Below, piece after piece: positions 43,540-54,084 of a stretch of DNA of 64,000 bases (the stretch's first letter is position 1; each line of letters starts with the position of its first letter). Both the position numbers and the translations under genes were made by a program. The stretch covers positions 124,001 through 188,000 of the forward strand of contig CAQOGY010000005.1 of NCBI GenBank assembly GCA_948847595.1, read 5' to 3'. Source of the DNA: an uncultured Bacteroides sp. (GTDB taxonomy: Bacteria > Bacteroidota > Bacteroidia > Bacteroidales > Bacteroidaceae). The notes below the pieces were generated by a model. That model saw only the letters and a program-made list of their open reading frames with translations. It ran no database searches and was not told the DNA's origin.

Positions 43540-46500
43540 ATGGAGAACAAAACATTCTCAACCAAGCAACGGTACGTAAAATGTATCATCTTGGCACTGT
43601 TGCTTTATCCGATTACTTTGTTTGCCGCTTATGGGCAAATAGCAGTGAAAGGAGAATCCCTCAGTGTCAAAGAAGCAATTCAACAAATTGAAAGACACAG
43701 TAATTACGTCTTTTTCTACAACGCGACATTGCTCAAAGAAATGAGTAAAAAGAACATTGATTGTAAGGGTTCTATTGAGAAAGTCTTGAATGAAATATTC
43801 AAGAATACGAATGTAGAATATATGATTAATGGCAATGAAGTCGTTTTAAAAGTAAAAAGCGCTCCGGTAACACCTCAGCAAACCAAACAAAAGAAGCGTA
43901 CTGTGACGGGTACAGTATTTGATGCGAATACAAAAGAAACCTTAGTCGGCGCAAACGTAAAAATAAAAGGAACCGATGTCGGTACTATCACTGACCTGGA
44001 CGGTAATTTCAGTATCAGCGTCAACAGCAGTAAAGATGTGTTGGTAGTATCATATATGGGGTATAAGACAGTAGAACAAGCCGTTGAGGACATGGGAGTC
44101 ATAAAAATCGAATTACCATCCGACAGCGAGTTACTGAATGAAGTAGTGGTCGTAGGATTCGGAACGCAGAAAAAGGTATCTGTAGTAGGCTCTATCACTA
44201 ACATCAAGGCCGCTTCGCTGAAAGTTCCTACATCTTCGCTAACCAACTCTTTCGGCGGACGTCTGGCAGGTGTAATCGCCACTACTTCCAGTGGTGAACC
44301 TGGCAAAGACGCTTCACAGTTCTATATTCGCGGTATCGGAACATTTGGCGGACGTGCCACTCCATTAATTATGCTAGATGGAGTGGAAATCAGTTCCACA
44401 GACCTGAATTATATTCCTGCCGAAAACATTGAAAGCTTTTCTATTCTGAAAGATGCTTCCGCCACGGCAATCTATGGTGCACGCGGTGCAAACGGTGTAA
44501 TGCTGGTGACGACAAAATCCGGAAAGGAAAACGAAAAGACCCGTATCAATGTCAGTGTGGAAAACTCATTCAATGTGCCTATGAGCTTCCCTGACTTTGT
44601 AGACGGAGTCACCTACATGGAAATGGCAAACGAAGCACGTTATACCCGTACCGGAACTTATGACGGCCTGCTTTACACACAGGAGCAGATTAACAACACC
44701 CGTGCCAACAAGAATCCGTACGTATATCCCAATGTCAACTGGAAAGACCTGATGTTCAAGAATATGTCTATGAGCCAACGGGCAAACATCAATGTCAGCG
44801 GCGGTGGTTCAAAGGCAAACTACTACTTGAGTTTGCAAGCAAACCACGACTCCGGTGTCTTAAATAACAAGAAACTTTATTCATTTGACAATAACGTAAA
44901 CGTATGGAGTTATACTTTCCAAAGTAACGTGGATTATAAACTCACTCCTACTACAAAAATACAATTACGAATGAATGCTCAACTCCGCAATAGCGGCGGT
45001 CCGAAAACCAGTACAACCGATTTATTTGCAGAAATGTTATCGGCCAATCCTGTTAACTTCCCCGCTTACTATCCAAGCAGTGTCGCTCCTTCCGGAGTTG
45101 ATCATATGTTATTCGGTAATGCATTCTATACAGGTGACTTGTTATACAAAAATCCATATGCAGACTTAATGACCACTTATGGAGAAGATTTTCAATCAAC
45201 CATCCTAACCACAGTCAAAGCAGAACAGGAGTTGGACTTTATCACCAAAGGACTTAAGCTGACCGGATTAATTAGTTTTAAAAACTGGTCGAAGTCTTAC
45301 TTCACCCGTACGATCGAACCTTATTATTACATGGCAAAACCAGGTTCTTATGATCCATATGACTCTGAAGCAGCAAACTATACCCTGGAACGTGTAGGTA
45401 CTAGTGGAAAGGATTTCATCACTCAATCGGATCCAGAGAAATCTGCCGACCGTACTTTCCAGTTTCAGGCAGCCTTGGAGTGGTCACGCAATTTCAAAGG
45501 CATCCACGACTTATCAGCGATGTTACTCTACCTACAACGTGAATACCGCGTCAATCCATTGCCAACCCGTAATCAGGGAATATCCGGTCGTTTCACCTAT
45601 GCTTATGACCAGCGTTACTTGTTCGAGGCTAATTTCGGTTATAACGGAACGGAACGTTTGGCTTCCGGTCACCGCTTCGAGATGTTCCCTTCCTTTGCAG
45701 CGGGCTGGGTCATCAGCAATGAAAAATTCTTCGAACCAATAAATAGAATTATCACAAACCTTAAAATCAGAGGTTCGTGGGGATTGGTTGGTAACGATGA
45801 AACGGGAACGAAAGATATACGTACCGGAGCTGAAGGTCCCCACTTCATTTATCTGACTAATGTAAACCTGAATGATGACAATCACCAATACACTACTGGA
45901 GTAGATATGAATGTTACTTACAAAGGTCCTGCCGTTACACAATATGGCGTAACGAATGCAACCTGGGAACGGGCGGAAAAACTAAACTTAGGTGTTGACC
46001 TCGAATTATTCAGCAAACTATCTTTGACTGTCGATATCTTTAAAGATAACAGAAGCAATATCCTGCTCCGTCGTGAACGTTTTCCTGAATATCTGGGATA
46101 CGAAAACGCCAAACCATGGGCATCTATCGGTAAAGTGGAAAACAAAGGATTGGAACTTGCCATGAATTATGTACAAGAAATTGGTAAAAACTGGAGTTTC
46201 GACTTGAGGGGTACGTTTACATATAACCGTGCCACCCAGATATATTCTGATGAAGCATATCGTGCAGAAGAATATCGCCGCCATGACGGAAAATCTCTGA
46301 ACGGCACATGGGGATACGTTGCCGAACGCCTTTTCGTTGACCAGGCAGATATTGATAACAGCCCGACACAAAAATTCGGTAACTCACCAATGCCGGGTGA
46401 TATTAAATATAAGGACATGAATGGAGATGGAATGATAGACGGTTCCGACCAATGCGAACTTTCTCCTTATGGTTCTACTCCGGGCATCATGTATGGCTTC

Positions 46501-46920
46501 GGTTCCACCATACGCTACAAAAAATTCGACCTCGGTTTCTTCTTCCAGGGGGCGGCACAGCGGAAAATCATGATCAGCGGTATCCACCCGTTCGGAAACA
46601 CCCGCAAGAATGTCCTGCAATTTATAGCGGATGATTATTGGAGCGAATCCAATCCCAATCCCGATGCAGCTTATCCCCGTCTCGAATACCGTGACGACGC
46701 AAACAATAACCGCCAAAACAGTAGCTACTGGTTGCGCGACGGCTCATATATGCGCCTTAAAAATGCCGAACTCGGTTATAATTTCAAGTACGGACGTATC
46801 TATCTGATTGGGAATAACCTGCTGACATTCAGTAAATTCAAATTATGGGATCCGGAATTGAGCTGGAACGCTTACCCGCTGTCACGTACCTTCAGCATAG
46901 GCATGCAACTCAATTTCTAA
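43540..46920 (+). CDS. SusC/RagA-type TonB-dependent outer-membrane transporter with STN domain
   Basis: 1126 residues. A signal peptide ends near FAAYGQ. An STN domain (about 35-110, VKEAIQQIERHSNYVFFYNATLL...) signals to FecR. A carboxypeptidase-regulatory-like domain (KRTVTGTVFDANTKETLVGANVKIKG) follows, then the TonB box region (LLNEVVVVGFGTQKK) and plug (GRLAGVIATTSSGEPG...YIRGIGTFGG...IYGARGANGVMLVTTKSG). The barrel ends FSIGMQLNF with terminal Phe. With SusD it forms a pedal-bin importer for glycans or glycopeptides. The STN domain fits the sigma/anti-sigma genes upstream. Substrate cannot be read, but the M60 protease of the locus suggests glycoprotein fragments. Confidence 0.97.
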   Translation: MENKTFSTKQRYVKCIILALLLYPITLFAAYGQIAVKGESLSVKEAIQQIERHSNYVFFYNATLLKEMSKKNIDCKGSIEKVLNEIFKNTNVEYMINGNEVVLKVKSAPVTPQQTKQKKRTVTGTVFDANTKETLVGANVKIKGTDVGTITDLDGNFSISVNSSKDVLVVSYMGYKTVEQAVEDMGVIKIELPSDSELLNEVVVVGFGTQKKVSVVGSITNIKAASLKVPTSSLTNSFGGRLAGVIATTSSGEPGKDASQFYIRGIGTFGGRATPLIMLDGVEISSTDLNYIPAENIESFSILKDASATAIYGARGANGVMLVTTKSGKENEKTRINVSVENSFNVPMSFPDFVDGVTYMEMANEARYTRTGTYDGLLYTQEQINNTRANKNPYVYPNVNWKDLMFKNMSMSQRANINVSGGGSKANYYLSLQANHDSGVLNNKKLYSFDNNVNVWSYTFQSNVDYKLTPTTKIQLRMNAQLRNSGGPKTSTTDLFAEMLSANPVNFPAYYPSSVAPSGVDHMLFGNAFYTGDLLYKNPYADLMTTYGEDFQSTILTTVKAEQELDFITKGLKLTGLISFKNWSKSYFTRTIEPYYYMAKPGSYDPYDSEAANYTLERVGTSGKDFITQSDPEKSADRTFQFQAALEWSRNFKGIHDLSAMLLYLQREYRVNPLPTRNQGISGRFTYAYDQRYLFEANFGYNGTERLASGHRFEMFPSFAAGWVISNEKFFEPINRIITNLKIRGSWGLVGNDETGTKDIRTGAEGPHFIYLTNVNLNDDNHQYTTGVDMNVTYKGPAVTQYGVTNATWERAEKLNLGVDLELFSKLSLTVDIFKDNRSNILLRRERFPEYLGYENAKPWASIGKVENKGLELAMNYVQEIGKNWSFDLRGTFTYNRATQIYSDEAYRAEEYRRHDGKSLNGTWGYVAERLFVDQADIDNSPTQKFGNSPMPGDIKYKDMNGDGMIDGSDQCELSPYGSTPGIMYGFGSTIRYKKFDLGFFFQGAAQRKIMISGIHPFGNTRKNVLQFIADDYWSESNPNPDAAYPRLEYRDDANNNRQNSSYWLRDGSYMRLKNAELGYNFKYGRIYLIGNNLLTFSKFKLWDPELSWNAYPLSRTFSIGMQLNF

Positions 46921-46961
46921 GAAAAGTTTTTCAAATAGTATAAAATATAAGTAATCTATAT

Positions 46962-48914
46962 ATGAAATCAAATATACTTTATAAATTCATTATCGGAGCA
47001 GCCGTAGTGACAACCAGCCTTACATCATGTAATTACCTGGATGTAGTGCCTGTAGAACAAGCTACCCTTGACGACGCTTACAAAAAGCCGGAACTTACAT
47101 TAGCCTACCTATATTCTTGTTATAGCGGATTGAAAAAATGGAATCCGGTGGACTACTACAACGAAGATGTAGCATCCACCGACGAATATGTACTTCCGCC
47201 CAACTGGAACGGAGACGCCTATAATATACAAACCAACCAACGCTCGTCAGCTACCGGCGGCGGTTGGACCTGGCGTTATTGCGGATATGACCCTATCCGT
47301 ACATGCCACTTATTTTTAGAAATAGTGGACAAAGCCCCCAACCTGACAGACGAACAACGCACCACATGGAGAGCGGAAGCGGAATTCCTTATAGGTTACT
47401 ACCATTTTATGGTATTACGCAAATATGGCCCCTGCCCTATCATGGATCATGCATATCCGTCAGACGTGACGGGTGACGATATGCCGGGACGCTCGCACTA
47501 TGACGCTGTGACGAAGTTCATTACCGACCAGATAGATAAGGCAATCCCTAACCTGCCCGACCGCTGGACAGGTGGAGACTGGGGACGTGTAGATAAAGTG
47601 GTGGCAAAAGCAATCAAAGCACGGGTACTTCTTTATGCAGCATCCCCTCAATGGAACGGAAATACACTGTACGAATCAGGACGGTTAAAATGGGAAAACA
47701 CCCGTTGGGAAACTCCTGGGTATGGGAAACAGCTTGTCAGCCCTGTATACAGCGAGCAAAAATGGATAGACGCCAGAGACGCTTGCAAGGAAGCATTGGA
47801 TTTCGCCCTGCGCCAGAATCTCGAACTCTACCAGGAATCCAATTTCGACGAACTGAAAAATGTAGATGCCAGCCAAAAGGACTTTATGAAATACGTATTC
47901 CGCATGCGTTATGCCTTGCTTTCACGTGCCAATGCTACCGGCAAATGCCAGGAAGTTGTCTGGGGGCTTGCCGACCAAAGCAGCATTGTCAATGGTTGTC
48001 TTCCACGCCGGATGTTTAAAAAGACAGATAACACATGGCAGGACGGATGGTCAGGAGTATCTCCGACACTTGAGGCTATCAAACAATTCTATACCAAAGA
48101 TGGGTATCCCATTACCGACGAGAGCCGCTTCTATCCTCAGGACGAATGGTACGACGTTGCCGGACAAAGCATTATAAACAGTGAACCCTCTTACTCAGGA
48201 GAACTCAATGCCAATGAAATCATTAAGTTAAATACCCATCGCGAACCACGTTTCTACGCCTGGATGGCTTTCAGCGGCGGAGAATACGGAACCAAACTTG
48301 TAAAGAACGCGCCAATCATACTGAAAATGAGAGATTCGGAAGCACAAGGATATAATCCCAGCATCTCAAGCAGAGATTATTGCCGTACAGGTTTCCTTTG
48401 CCAAAAATGGGCTCATCCCGGACTTGCATATAGCGAAAACGGCTCGGACAACAACGGTTCGTTAACTGCCCCACGTCCCATTATCCGTATGGCAGAGCTA
48501 TATCTGAACCTGGCAGAGTGTTATGCAGCCTTAGGAGAAGAAGATAAATTCTTAGAAGCAATCAATCCGGTACGTACCCGCGCAGGTATCAATGCCTTAA
48601 AAACAAGTGATGTAACCAAGGGCAAAGACGACATGACAGAGTGGGTACGCAGGGAACGATTCGTTGAGTTCTATGGCGAAGGTATCCGTTTCTACGATAT
48701 GAGACGCTGGTTGAAAGGCAAGGAAATTATGGGCAAGGGACTTCACGGATTGAATATGGTAGGCTATGTAGGGCCGACTTTTACACAATTCAACCAAGAG
48801 ACAGTAATGCCCGAATACACAGAAGTATCATGGGACGACCGTTTGTACCTAATGCCTCTTTATTATGAAGAAGCAGATAAAAGCGAGAACCTGATACAAG
48901 CACCGGGATATTAA
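46962..48914 (+). CDS. SusD/RagB-family surface lipoprotein
   Basis: 650 residues. A lipoprotein signal has Cys about residue 23 (TTSLTSCNYLDVVP), followed by the SusD-typical EQATLDDAYKKPELTLAYLYSCYSGL. TPR-like helices include EAEFLIGYYHFMVLRKYG, and RPIIRMAELYLNLAECYAALG...INPVRTRAGI near the C terminus is the family hallmark, with WVRRERFVEFYGEGIRFYDMRRW. It caps SusC and binds the ligand at the cell surface. It follows susC by 41 bp and leads into two further lipoprotein genes. Confidence 0.96.
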   Translation: MKSNILYKFIIGAAVVTTSLTSCNYLDVVPVEQATLDDAYKKPELTLAYLYSCYSGLKKWNPVDYYNEDVASTDEYVLPPNWNGDAYNIQTNQRSSATGGGWTWRYCGYDPIRTCHLFLEIVDKAPNLTDEQRTTWRAEAEFLIGYYHFMVLRKYGPCPIMDHAYPSDVTGDDMPGRSHYDAVTKFITDQIDKAIPNLPDRWTGGDWGRVDKVVAKAIKARVLLYAASPQWNGNTLYESGRLKWENTRWETPGYGKQLVSPVYSEQKWIDARDACKEALDFALRQNLELYQESNFDELKNVDASQKDFMKYVFRMRYALLSRANATGKCQEVVWGLADQSSIVNGCLPRRMFKKTDNTWQDGWSGVSPTLEAIKQFYTKDGYPITDESRFYPQDEWYDVAGQSIINSEPSYSGELNANEIIKLNTHREPRFYAWMAFSGGEYGTKLVKNAPIILKMRDSEAQGYNPSISSRDYCRTGFLCQKWAHPGLAYSENGSDNNGSLTAPRPIIRMAELYLNLAECYAALGEEDKFLEAINPVRTRAGINALKTSDVTKGKDDMTEWVRRERFVEFYGEGIRFYDMRRWLKGKEIMGKGLHGLNMVGYVGPTFTQFNQETVMPEYTEVSWDDRLYLMPLYYEEADKSENLIQAPGY

Positions 48915-48930
48915 TCTTTAAACGATTTAG

Positions 48931-50217
48931 ATGAAAAGAAAATCAGTTATGAAAAAATACATTTATATGACCGCTTTGGCTTTATCCTGTCTGGGAATAT
49001 TGTCAATAGCCAGCTGTTCTGACGATGATTTCAAGAACAAACCTCAGACAATCGACATCAACGACATCGCACTCACTCCTATCAACGGCGGATGCGAAGT
49101 GGAATGGACCCCTGACCCGGAAGACAATAACTTTGTCTTCCTGCACATAGAGTTTACAGACCATGATAACAAACCCCGTTCTTACAACGTCAGCCGTTAC
49201 GGAAGCGAACTGGTTACTCCATTCGTAAAAGACGAAGACGGAAACCCGGTTCTCAACGAAAATGGCGAATCGGTAAAGATGGTTATCAAAGATTTAGTAA
49301 ACCAGGAATATACATTGCATTTCTATGCTTACAATAATGACAATAACCGCATTGTTCTGGGAAGCCGTTCAATTACTCCATTGGATTACAAGCAATGTAC
49401 TCCCGATTCTATTTTTGCAGTGAGCATATCTGCAAAAGGCGGACGTAAAGTGATACTGGAATGGAAAGAGCCTCAGGTCAAAACCAGTTCCACTTCCGAC
49501 AAGGTCTTTTTCAGATTCAAATTCGGAGAGGATATTGTGGAAACCAAAAACATTGATTTGGGAATACGTCATGCAGAATTTATCTTGGAAAATTCCGGTG
49601 AATGTACCGTAGAATATGGTACGGTATCAGTTATCGGAAAAGAATGGGTAAAAAAGTATAACGGTACTCTCAATGTGGTCAAGTTCTACACTCAGGAGTT
49701 GTGGGAAGCCAAGGATAAAGAGGGCTGGACAGCCACTTGCGAATCCGTACAAGAAAGTGAAGGTCCTGTCAACTCATTGATAGACGGGAATATTAATACT
49801 TTCTGGGCATGTAGCTGGAATCCCGCAATCTTCCTCGATAAATACATAATTGACATCACACTACCGGAAGAGCAAGATATGGTAGGAGTAATCCTACAAC
49901 AAAGACAAAGCAATTCTATGGGTTATTGGCGCTTGGTTCAGCACTTTTCTATTGAAGTGAAAACAGAAGGTTCCGAAGAATATACAATGGTCATTCCGGA
50001 AGGAACTTTAACGAATGAAGGAGCAACAGATAAAGATAATTTAGGAACTGCTTATCTGGCAAAACAGAACTTCGATCTTGAACAGATTTACCGCACCAGA
50101 CAAATTCGTTTATGCCTATGGGATCCGCTGAACAGGGAATTTACAGAAAATCCACAAAATCTTTGCATGGGCGAATTTGGTATCCTCATAAAAGACCCTG
50201 CTAAAAACGATGAGTAA
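48931..50217 (+). CDS. Surface lipoprotein with Fn3-like and discoidin-like (F5/8C) domains
   Basis: 428 residues; a second ATG at 48952 is possible. The lipoprotein signal ends ILSIASCSDDDF. The first part (DIALTPINGGCEVEWTPDPEDNNFVFLHIEF, then KGGRKVILEWKEP) looks like two beta-sandwich (Fn3-like, DUF4959/DUF5126-type) modules. The last about 170 residues (SLIDGNINTFWACSWNP...IDITLPEEQDMVGVILQQRQS) resembles a galactose-binding F5/8 type C domain of DUF5000 type. Such SusE/F-position proteins bind the target glycan at the cell surface. It follows susD by 16 bp and its end overlaps the longer frame of the protease gene. Confidence 0.8.
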   Translation: MKRKSVMKKYIYMTALALSCLGILSIASCSDDDFKNKPQTIDINDIALTPINGGCEVEWTPDPEDNNFVFLHIEFTDHDNKPRSYNVSRYGSELVTPFVKDEDGNPVLNENGESVKMVIKDLVNQEYTLHFYAYNNDNNRIVLGSRSITPLDYKQCTPDSIFAVSISAKGGRKVILEWKEPQVKTSSTSDKVFFRFKFGEDIVETKNIDLGIRHAEFILENSGECTVEYGTVSVIGKEWVKKYNGTLNVVKFYTQELWEAKDKEGWTATCESVQESEGPVNSLIDGNINTFWACSWNPAIFLDKYIIDITLPEEQDMVGVILQQRQSNSMGYWRLVQHFSIEVKTEGSEEYTMVIPEGTLTNEGATDKDNLGTAYLAKQNFDLEQIYRTRQIRLCLWDPLNREFTENPQNLCMGEFGILIKDPAKNDE

Positions 50218-50254
50218 CCTTGAATATTATAATAAACTAATTAATCAAAACACA

Positions 50255-53233
50255 ATGAAGAAAATTTTATTCACTCTTTTATGCTCCCTCTTTCTTTTCA
50301 CCGCCTGCTCCGATGACGATGAAAGAAGTGAAGCAGCCCCCTATCTCCGAATACCGGAGATAGCGCAATCGCTACATTACTTGAAAGACGTTCAAAGGGA
50401 AAACATAAAAATAGAAACGAACTGTGAAGACTGGACTATCACATCTGATAAAGACTGGTGCGATGCACACCGTATCAGCAGTAACCCGCAGATGTTCCGT
50501 TTGGCATTGGACGAAAACAATGAACTGAACCTGCGTGAAGCCAAACTTACCCTGAAAGCAAGCGGAATTACGGAAACGATTACAGTGAAGCAACTCGGAA
50601 CCCAACCGGCTATCCTCGTGAGCCCCGAAAAACTGGACAATCTATCCGACACAAAAAATAATTATGAATTGGTAATCACTACTAATGTATCCAGTTTCAA
50701 ATGGGATATTCCTGAAGAAGACAAAACCTGGCTTTCAATAAGTGAAGCACCGGTGGAAGACCTTACACGTGCCATGATAGACAGCAAGTACATACTTACT
50801 GTACAAAGTAATATCAAAATGAAAAAACGTTCTTCTACCATCATATTCACAGGTACAGGAAATGAAGAGGAACATCCTACGGCAGAGCTTCCCATTACTC
50901 AAAAGAAACGTTCTACAGATGCGGGCGACGTTGAAGTTGGAGAAGATATTAAAATCAGGCCAAACAATGGATGGGCAAGTTCGGAACAGACGGACCCTCA
51001 AGCAATCTCACATGCTTTCGATGGCTATACAGACGACAATCATTGCTACCATACCCAATGGGGTGCAAACGCTGAAAAGATCTTCCCTTTAAATCTGGAA
51101 TTCTATTTTGATGGGACACAGGATATGGACTACGCCCTATTTTACCCTAACGGAAATGGCAAATTCGAAAATATAGATTTATATTACCTTGATGGTGGTT
51201 CACCTATCACTTTCAATCAAGATTCTCGGCCTGAAACCTGTCCGTCAACAGGCAGAACCTGGGTGAAAATCAAGTCATATAAGCTCCAAAACATATCAAG
51301 TGAGCAAAAAATAATGTTTCCCGAACGACTGACAAATGTACTTGGTATCCGATTTGTCGTAAATTCTACATACAGTGGTGATAAAGCTGCTTGTAATGAA
51401 ATGGAATTCTGTCGTAGCAACGCCTCATTCCTTGATGCACAACTATTGGCCGTTTTCAAAGACATCACTTGTTGCGAGTTGAATGACAATGTTACAGACG
51501 ATGACATCAACAGCCTGCCCGGATACTTTGCACAACTGGCTTTCCAAATCAAGGAAGGAACTTATACCGACTGGGAAAAGAAATTCCGCATCCAGGATTA
51601 CAGTCCATACAGCGATGTATTCCAAACAGCCGATGCCATGTTAATAAAAAAATATGGTAACCAGGATAACATTACAGGCATACATGTAGAGGCGGGAGAC
51701 AACATCATTGTATTGGTAGGCGATACACATAATAATGAAATCTCTCTTCAGGTACTTGGAGAAGAAACCGTCAATAGTGATAACGGAGCATATGTACAGA
51801 CAGAATCGCCAACATCGGCTCAAACGATTCAACTGACCAAAGGAGTCAATAAGGTCGCAATAGATAAAGCAGGTATGCTCTTTATCTTATATACAGCCGA
51901 TCCTACCAATGTACAAAACCAACCTATCCGTGTACATATCCCTTATGCAAGTGGAAAGGTCAGTGGATTCTTCGATTTGGAAACGGATAAAACAGACGCT
52001 AAATATACAGAACTACTTGATAAGGCAGATTACAAATACTTCGGTGTACGAGGAAAAGAAATCATATTCTACTTCCATACATCAGAACTAAGGAAAGTAG
52101 CACCTAACAATATTGTGGCAGCTATTAACCTATGGGACGATATTGTCGGTTGGGAGCATGAGATAATGGGCTTTAGCGGTGACTTACGCAAAAGATATAA
52201 TAATCATATCTTTGCCATTTCACCCGAAGGCAGCTATATGTGGCAGTCTGAATACAGGGTAGGATTTGTATATACCTATCTCGAAAACATTCTGTTACCT
52301 GAAAACGTAAAAGCAAAAGAAGACAATGCCTGGGGACCTGCGCATGAAATCGGACATATCCATCAAAAAGCAATTAACTGGCCGGGATGTTCCGAATCAT
52401 CCAACAACTTATTCTCCAATTATGTCATCCACAAAATGGGCCAATATCATTCACGGGGGTACGGACTTTGCCGTGTCGCAAAGACACGATTCGTAGACAA
52501 TGATCCATGGGTTACATTCGGAGAAGCAACGCATCAAAATGAGGATACGGAAATACATATGCGTATGTACTGGCAATTATTCATCTATTACCATCTATGC
52601 AAAGACAATAAAAACTTCTGGCCTGAGGTATTTGCCAAGATGCGCGAGAAATATGCCGGAGTTTATACGGAAAACAATCCGGGTAAATCACAAATGATGT
52701 TTGTAGAAGCCGTATGTGAAACAGCTAAGGAAGACCTAACCGATTTCTTTGACTTTTGGGGATTCTTCACACCAGTAGATGATCTAAAAATCGAGCAGTA
52801 TGGTACATTCACCTACACGGTTACAGAAAGTATGATAAGTACAACGAAATCGAGCATTTCCAAGTATAAGAAAGCGGCTCCCATCCAGTATATCGAAGAC
52901 CGGAAGAAAGAGTGGTTCGAACCGGGTCCTAACGAATATCGTGATAAGGAATCTGGTGATGTCGGTTATTATACGCAGTTCCAGGGAACAAGCGCTACAT
53001 TCAATAACGATGAGGTAACCGCTACTATATCAGGAAAGGAAATCACCGTAGCTTCAAATGTAGGAAGCAAAGCTGTGGCATTTGAGGCCAGAAAAGGAAA
53101 CAGCAGTGATGGGGAACTCGTTTATTTCTCCAATGACTTCAAGTTCACTCTCCCCGACAATATTAAAACGAGTGAAGTGAGACTATGGGCTGTTCAGGCG
53201 GATGGTGCCCGAAAGAGTATTAAAGTGAATTAG
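50255..53233 (+). CDS. M60 (enhancin/mucinase-like) metalloprotease lipoprotein
   Basis: 992 residues from the ATG at 50255; the frame opens earlier at 50210, but the lipoprotein signal MKKILFTLLCSLFLFTACSD starts here. Domains in order are two BACON-like beta-sandwiches (about 30-215), an F5/8C-like carbohydrate-binding part (NNGWASSEQTDPQAISHAFDG onward, about 230-380), then an M60-type catalytic domain. The zinc motif is H697-E-I-G-H701 in AWGPAHEIGHIHQ, with Glu714 downstream as the gluzincin third ligand. A C-terminal beta domain follows. Bacteroides M60-like enzymes cleave O-glycosylated mucin-type proteins, so this is the likely degradative enzyme of the PUL. Exact cleavage site preference is unknown. 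Confidence 0.9.
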   Translation: MKKILFTLLCSLFLFTACSDDDERSEAAPYLRIPEIAQSLHYLKDVQRENIKIETNCEDWTITSDKDWCDAHRISSNPQMFRLALDENNELNLREAKLTLKASGITETITVKQLGTQPAILVSPEKLDNLSDTKNNYELVITTNVSSFKWDIPEEDKTWLSISEAPVEDLTRAMIDSKYILTVQSNIKMKKRSSTIIFTGTGNEEEHPTAELPITQKKRSTDAGDVEVGEDIKIRPNNGWASSEQTDPQAISHAFDGYTDDNHCYHTQWGANAEKIFPLNLEFYFDGTQDMDYALFYPNGNGKFENIDLYYLDGGSPITFNQDSRPETCPSTGRTWVKIKSYKLQNISSEQKIMFPERLTNVLGIRFVVNSTYSGDKAACNEMEFCRSNASFLDAQLLAVFKDITCCELNDNVTDDDINSLPGYFAQLAFQIKEGTYTDWEKKFRIQDYSPYSDVFQTADAMLIKKYGNQDNITGIHVEAGDNIIVLVGDTHNNEISLQVLGEETVNSDNGAYVQTESPTSAQTIQLTKGVNKVAIDKAGMLFILYTADPTNVQNQPIRVHIPYASGKVSGFFDLETDKTDAKYTELLDKADYKYFGVRGKEIIFYFHTSELRKVAPNNIVAAINLWDDIVGWEHEIMGFSGDLRKRYNNHIFAISPEGSYMWQSEYRVGFVYTYLENILLPENVKAKEDNAWGPAHEIGHIHQKAINWPGCSESSNNLFSNYVIHKMGQYHSRGYGLCRVAKTRFVDNDPWVTFGEATHQNEDTEIHMRMYWQLFIYYHLCKDNKNFWPEVFAKMREKYAGVYTENNPGKSQMMFVEAVCETAKEDLTDFFDFWGFFTPVDDLKIEQYGTFTYTVTESMISTTKSSISKYKKAAPIQYIEDRKKEWFEPGPNEYRDKESGDVGYYTQFQGTSATFNNDEVTATISGKEITVASNVGSKAVAFEARKGNSSDGELVYFSNDFKFTLPDNIKTSEVRLWAVQADGARKSIKVN

Positions 53234-53269
53234 AATACCCGACTAACACAAGACACTATTATATAAAGA

Positions 53270-53306
53270 AAAGGACTACTCCATTTAAAATATGGAATAG
53301 TCCTTT
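53270..53306. terminator. Bidirectional terminator between the M60 gene and the HdeD-like gene
   Basis: 15-bp stem (53270-53284 with 53292-53306, one C-A mismatch on plus, G-U on minus). T-rich tails lie on both sides (tgttttt on plus, ttttcttta on minus). Confidence 0.75.
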
Positions 53307-53337
53307 GTTTTTAAGCCTCTTTAGAATAATATCAAAA

Positions 53338-53913
53338 TCATTCGATAATCTTTGCATCCTCAATATCGTCATCATGTGATATCGGAGTCTGTGGACGGCG
53401 ACGTGCAAACTTAAACCAGTTTATCAACTCGGAAAGCGAATAAACCAAACTGCTGATACCGATAATAATAAAAGCAGTATTACGTGCTCCCGTCGGATTG
53501 AACAAAGCAACGATACCCGCAATAAGAATCAGGGAAGGAATCAGATAAAATGCTCCCGGAACAGGCATCCAACGACGAGCGGCAGACAGAGAAGCAATCT
53601 GTTGCACACCACCCATAATCAAGATAAATCCTAACAGGAACATCAGCACATCCGCAAAGAACTCCGGCATCATAATCAGCCAAAGCCCGAACAATAAACT
53701 ACCGATTCCTTCAATCGGGAAACGGGGGGCGATTTCATCTTTCGTCCTTTTCCGCCCGAAAAAGCTGAAAAGACTGATAACACCAGGAATCAAAAAAGCG
53801 ACTCCTACCGTGATAACGATATAACTGGCAGCCGCATTCGGCCAAATCACCAAGACCAAACCTATCACGAGTGCAAAGAGAATGCGAATAAGGGAATAAT
53901 TCATTGTTTTCAT
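53338..53913 (-). CDS. HdeD-like DUF308 membrane protein
   Basis: 191 residues from the ATG at 53913; the frame opens to 54000, but the 29 extra residues are not membrane-like or homologous. Six hydrophobic spans are arranged in pairs: LIRILFALVIGLVLVIWP, AASYIVITVGVAFLIPGVISLFSFF, IGSLLFGLWLIMMPEFFADVLMFLLGFILIMGGVQQIASL, and GAFYLIPSLILIAGIVALFNP. This matches the DUF308/HdeD repeat. A charged tail (ARRRPQTPISHDDDIEDAKIIE) follows. HdeD is linked to acid resistance in enterics; in Bacteroides the function is unknown. Divergent from ppk1. Confidence 0.85.
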   Translation of the reverse strand: MKTMNYSLIRILFALVIGLVLVIWPNAAASYIVITVGVAFLIPGVISLFSFFGRKRTKDEIAPRFPIEGIGSLLFGLWLIMMPEFFADVLMFLLGFILIMGGVQQIASLSAARRWMPVPGAFYLIPSLILIAGIVALFNPTGARNTAFIIIGISSLVYSLSELINWFKFARRRPQTPISHDDDIEDAKIIE

Positions 53914-54049
53914 AAATTCTATATTTTTTAACCAAGTCAGTTCCAATACTTTTGCGAATATAAGTGTTTCTACTGATATATAAAAATAACAAATAAACAT
54001 TGTAATAAGTTCGTAACAAATCCGTTATAGCTATTACATCTCACTTAGA

Positions 54050-54057
54050 TATTTTTG
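54050..54057 (+). promoter_or_regulatory. ppk1 promoter -7 element
   Basis: tatttttg is a perfect TAnnTTTG. It covers the TTG at 54055 that would open a longer ppk1 frame, so the start codon must be the later ATG at 54085, about 20 nt after transcription start. Confidence 0.6.
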
Positions 54058-54084
54058 CAGAAAATTAAAAACAGATTCTTCATC

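Noticed and set aside
54055..54084. Longer ppk1 start at a TTG
   Set aside because: The TTG is part of the perfect -7 element TATTTTTG, so it would not be transcribed.
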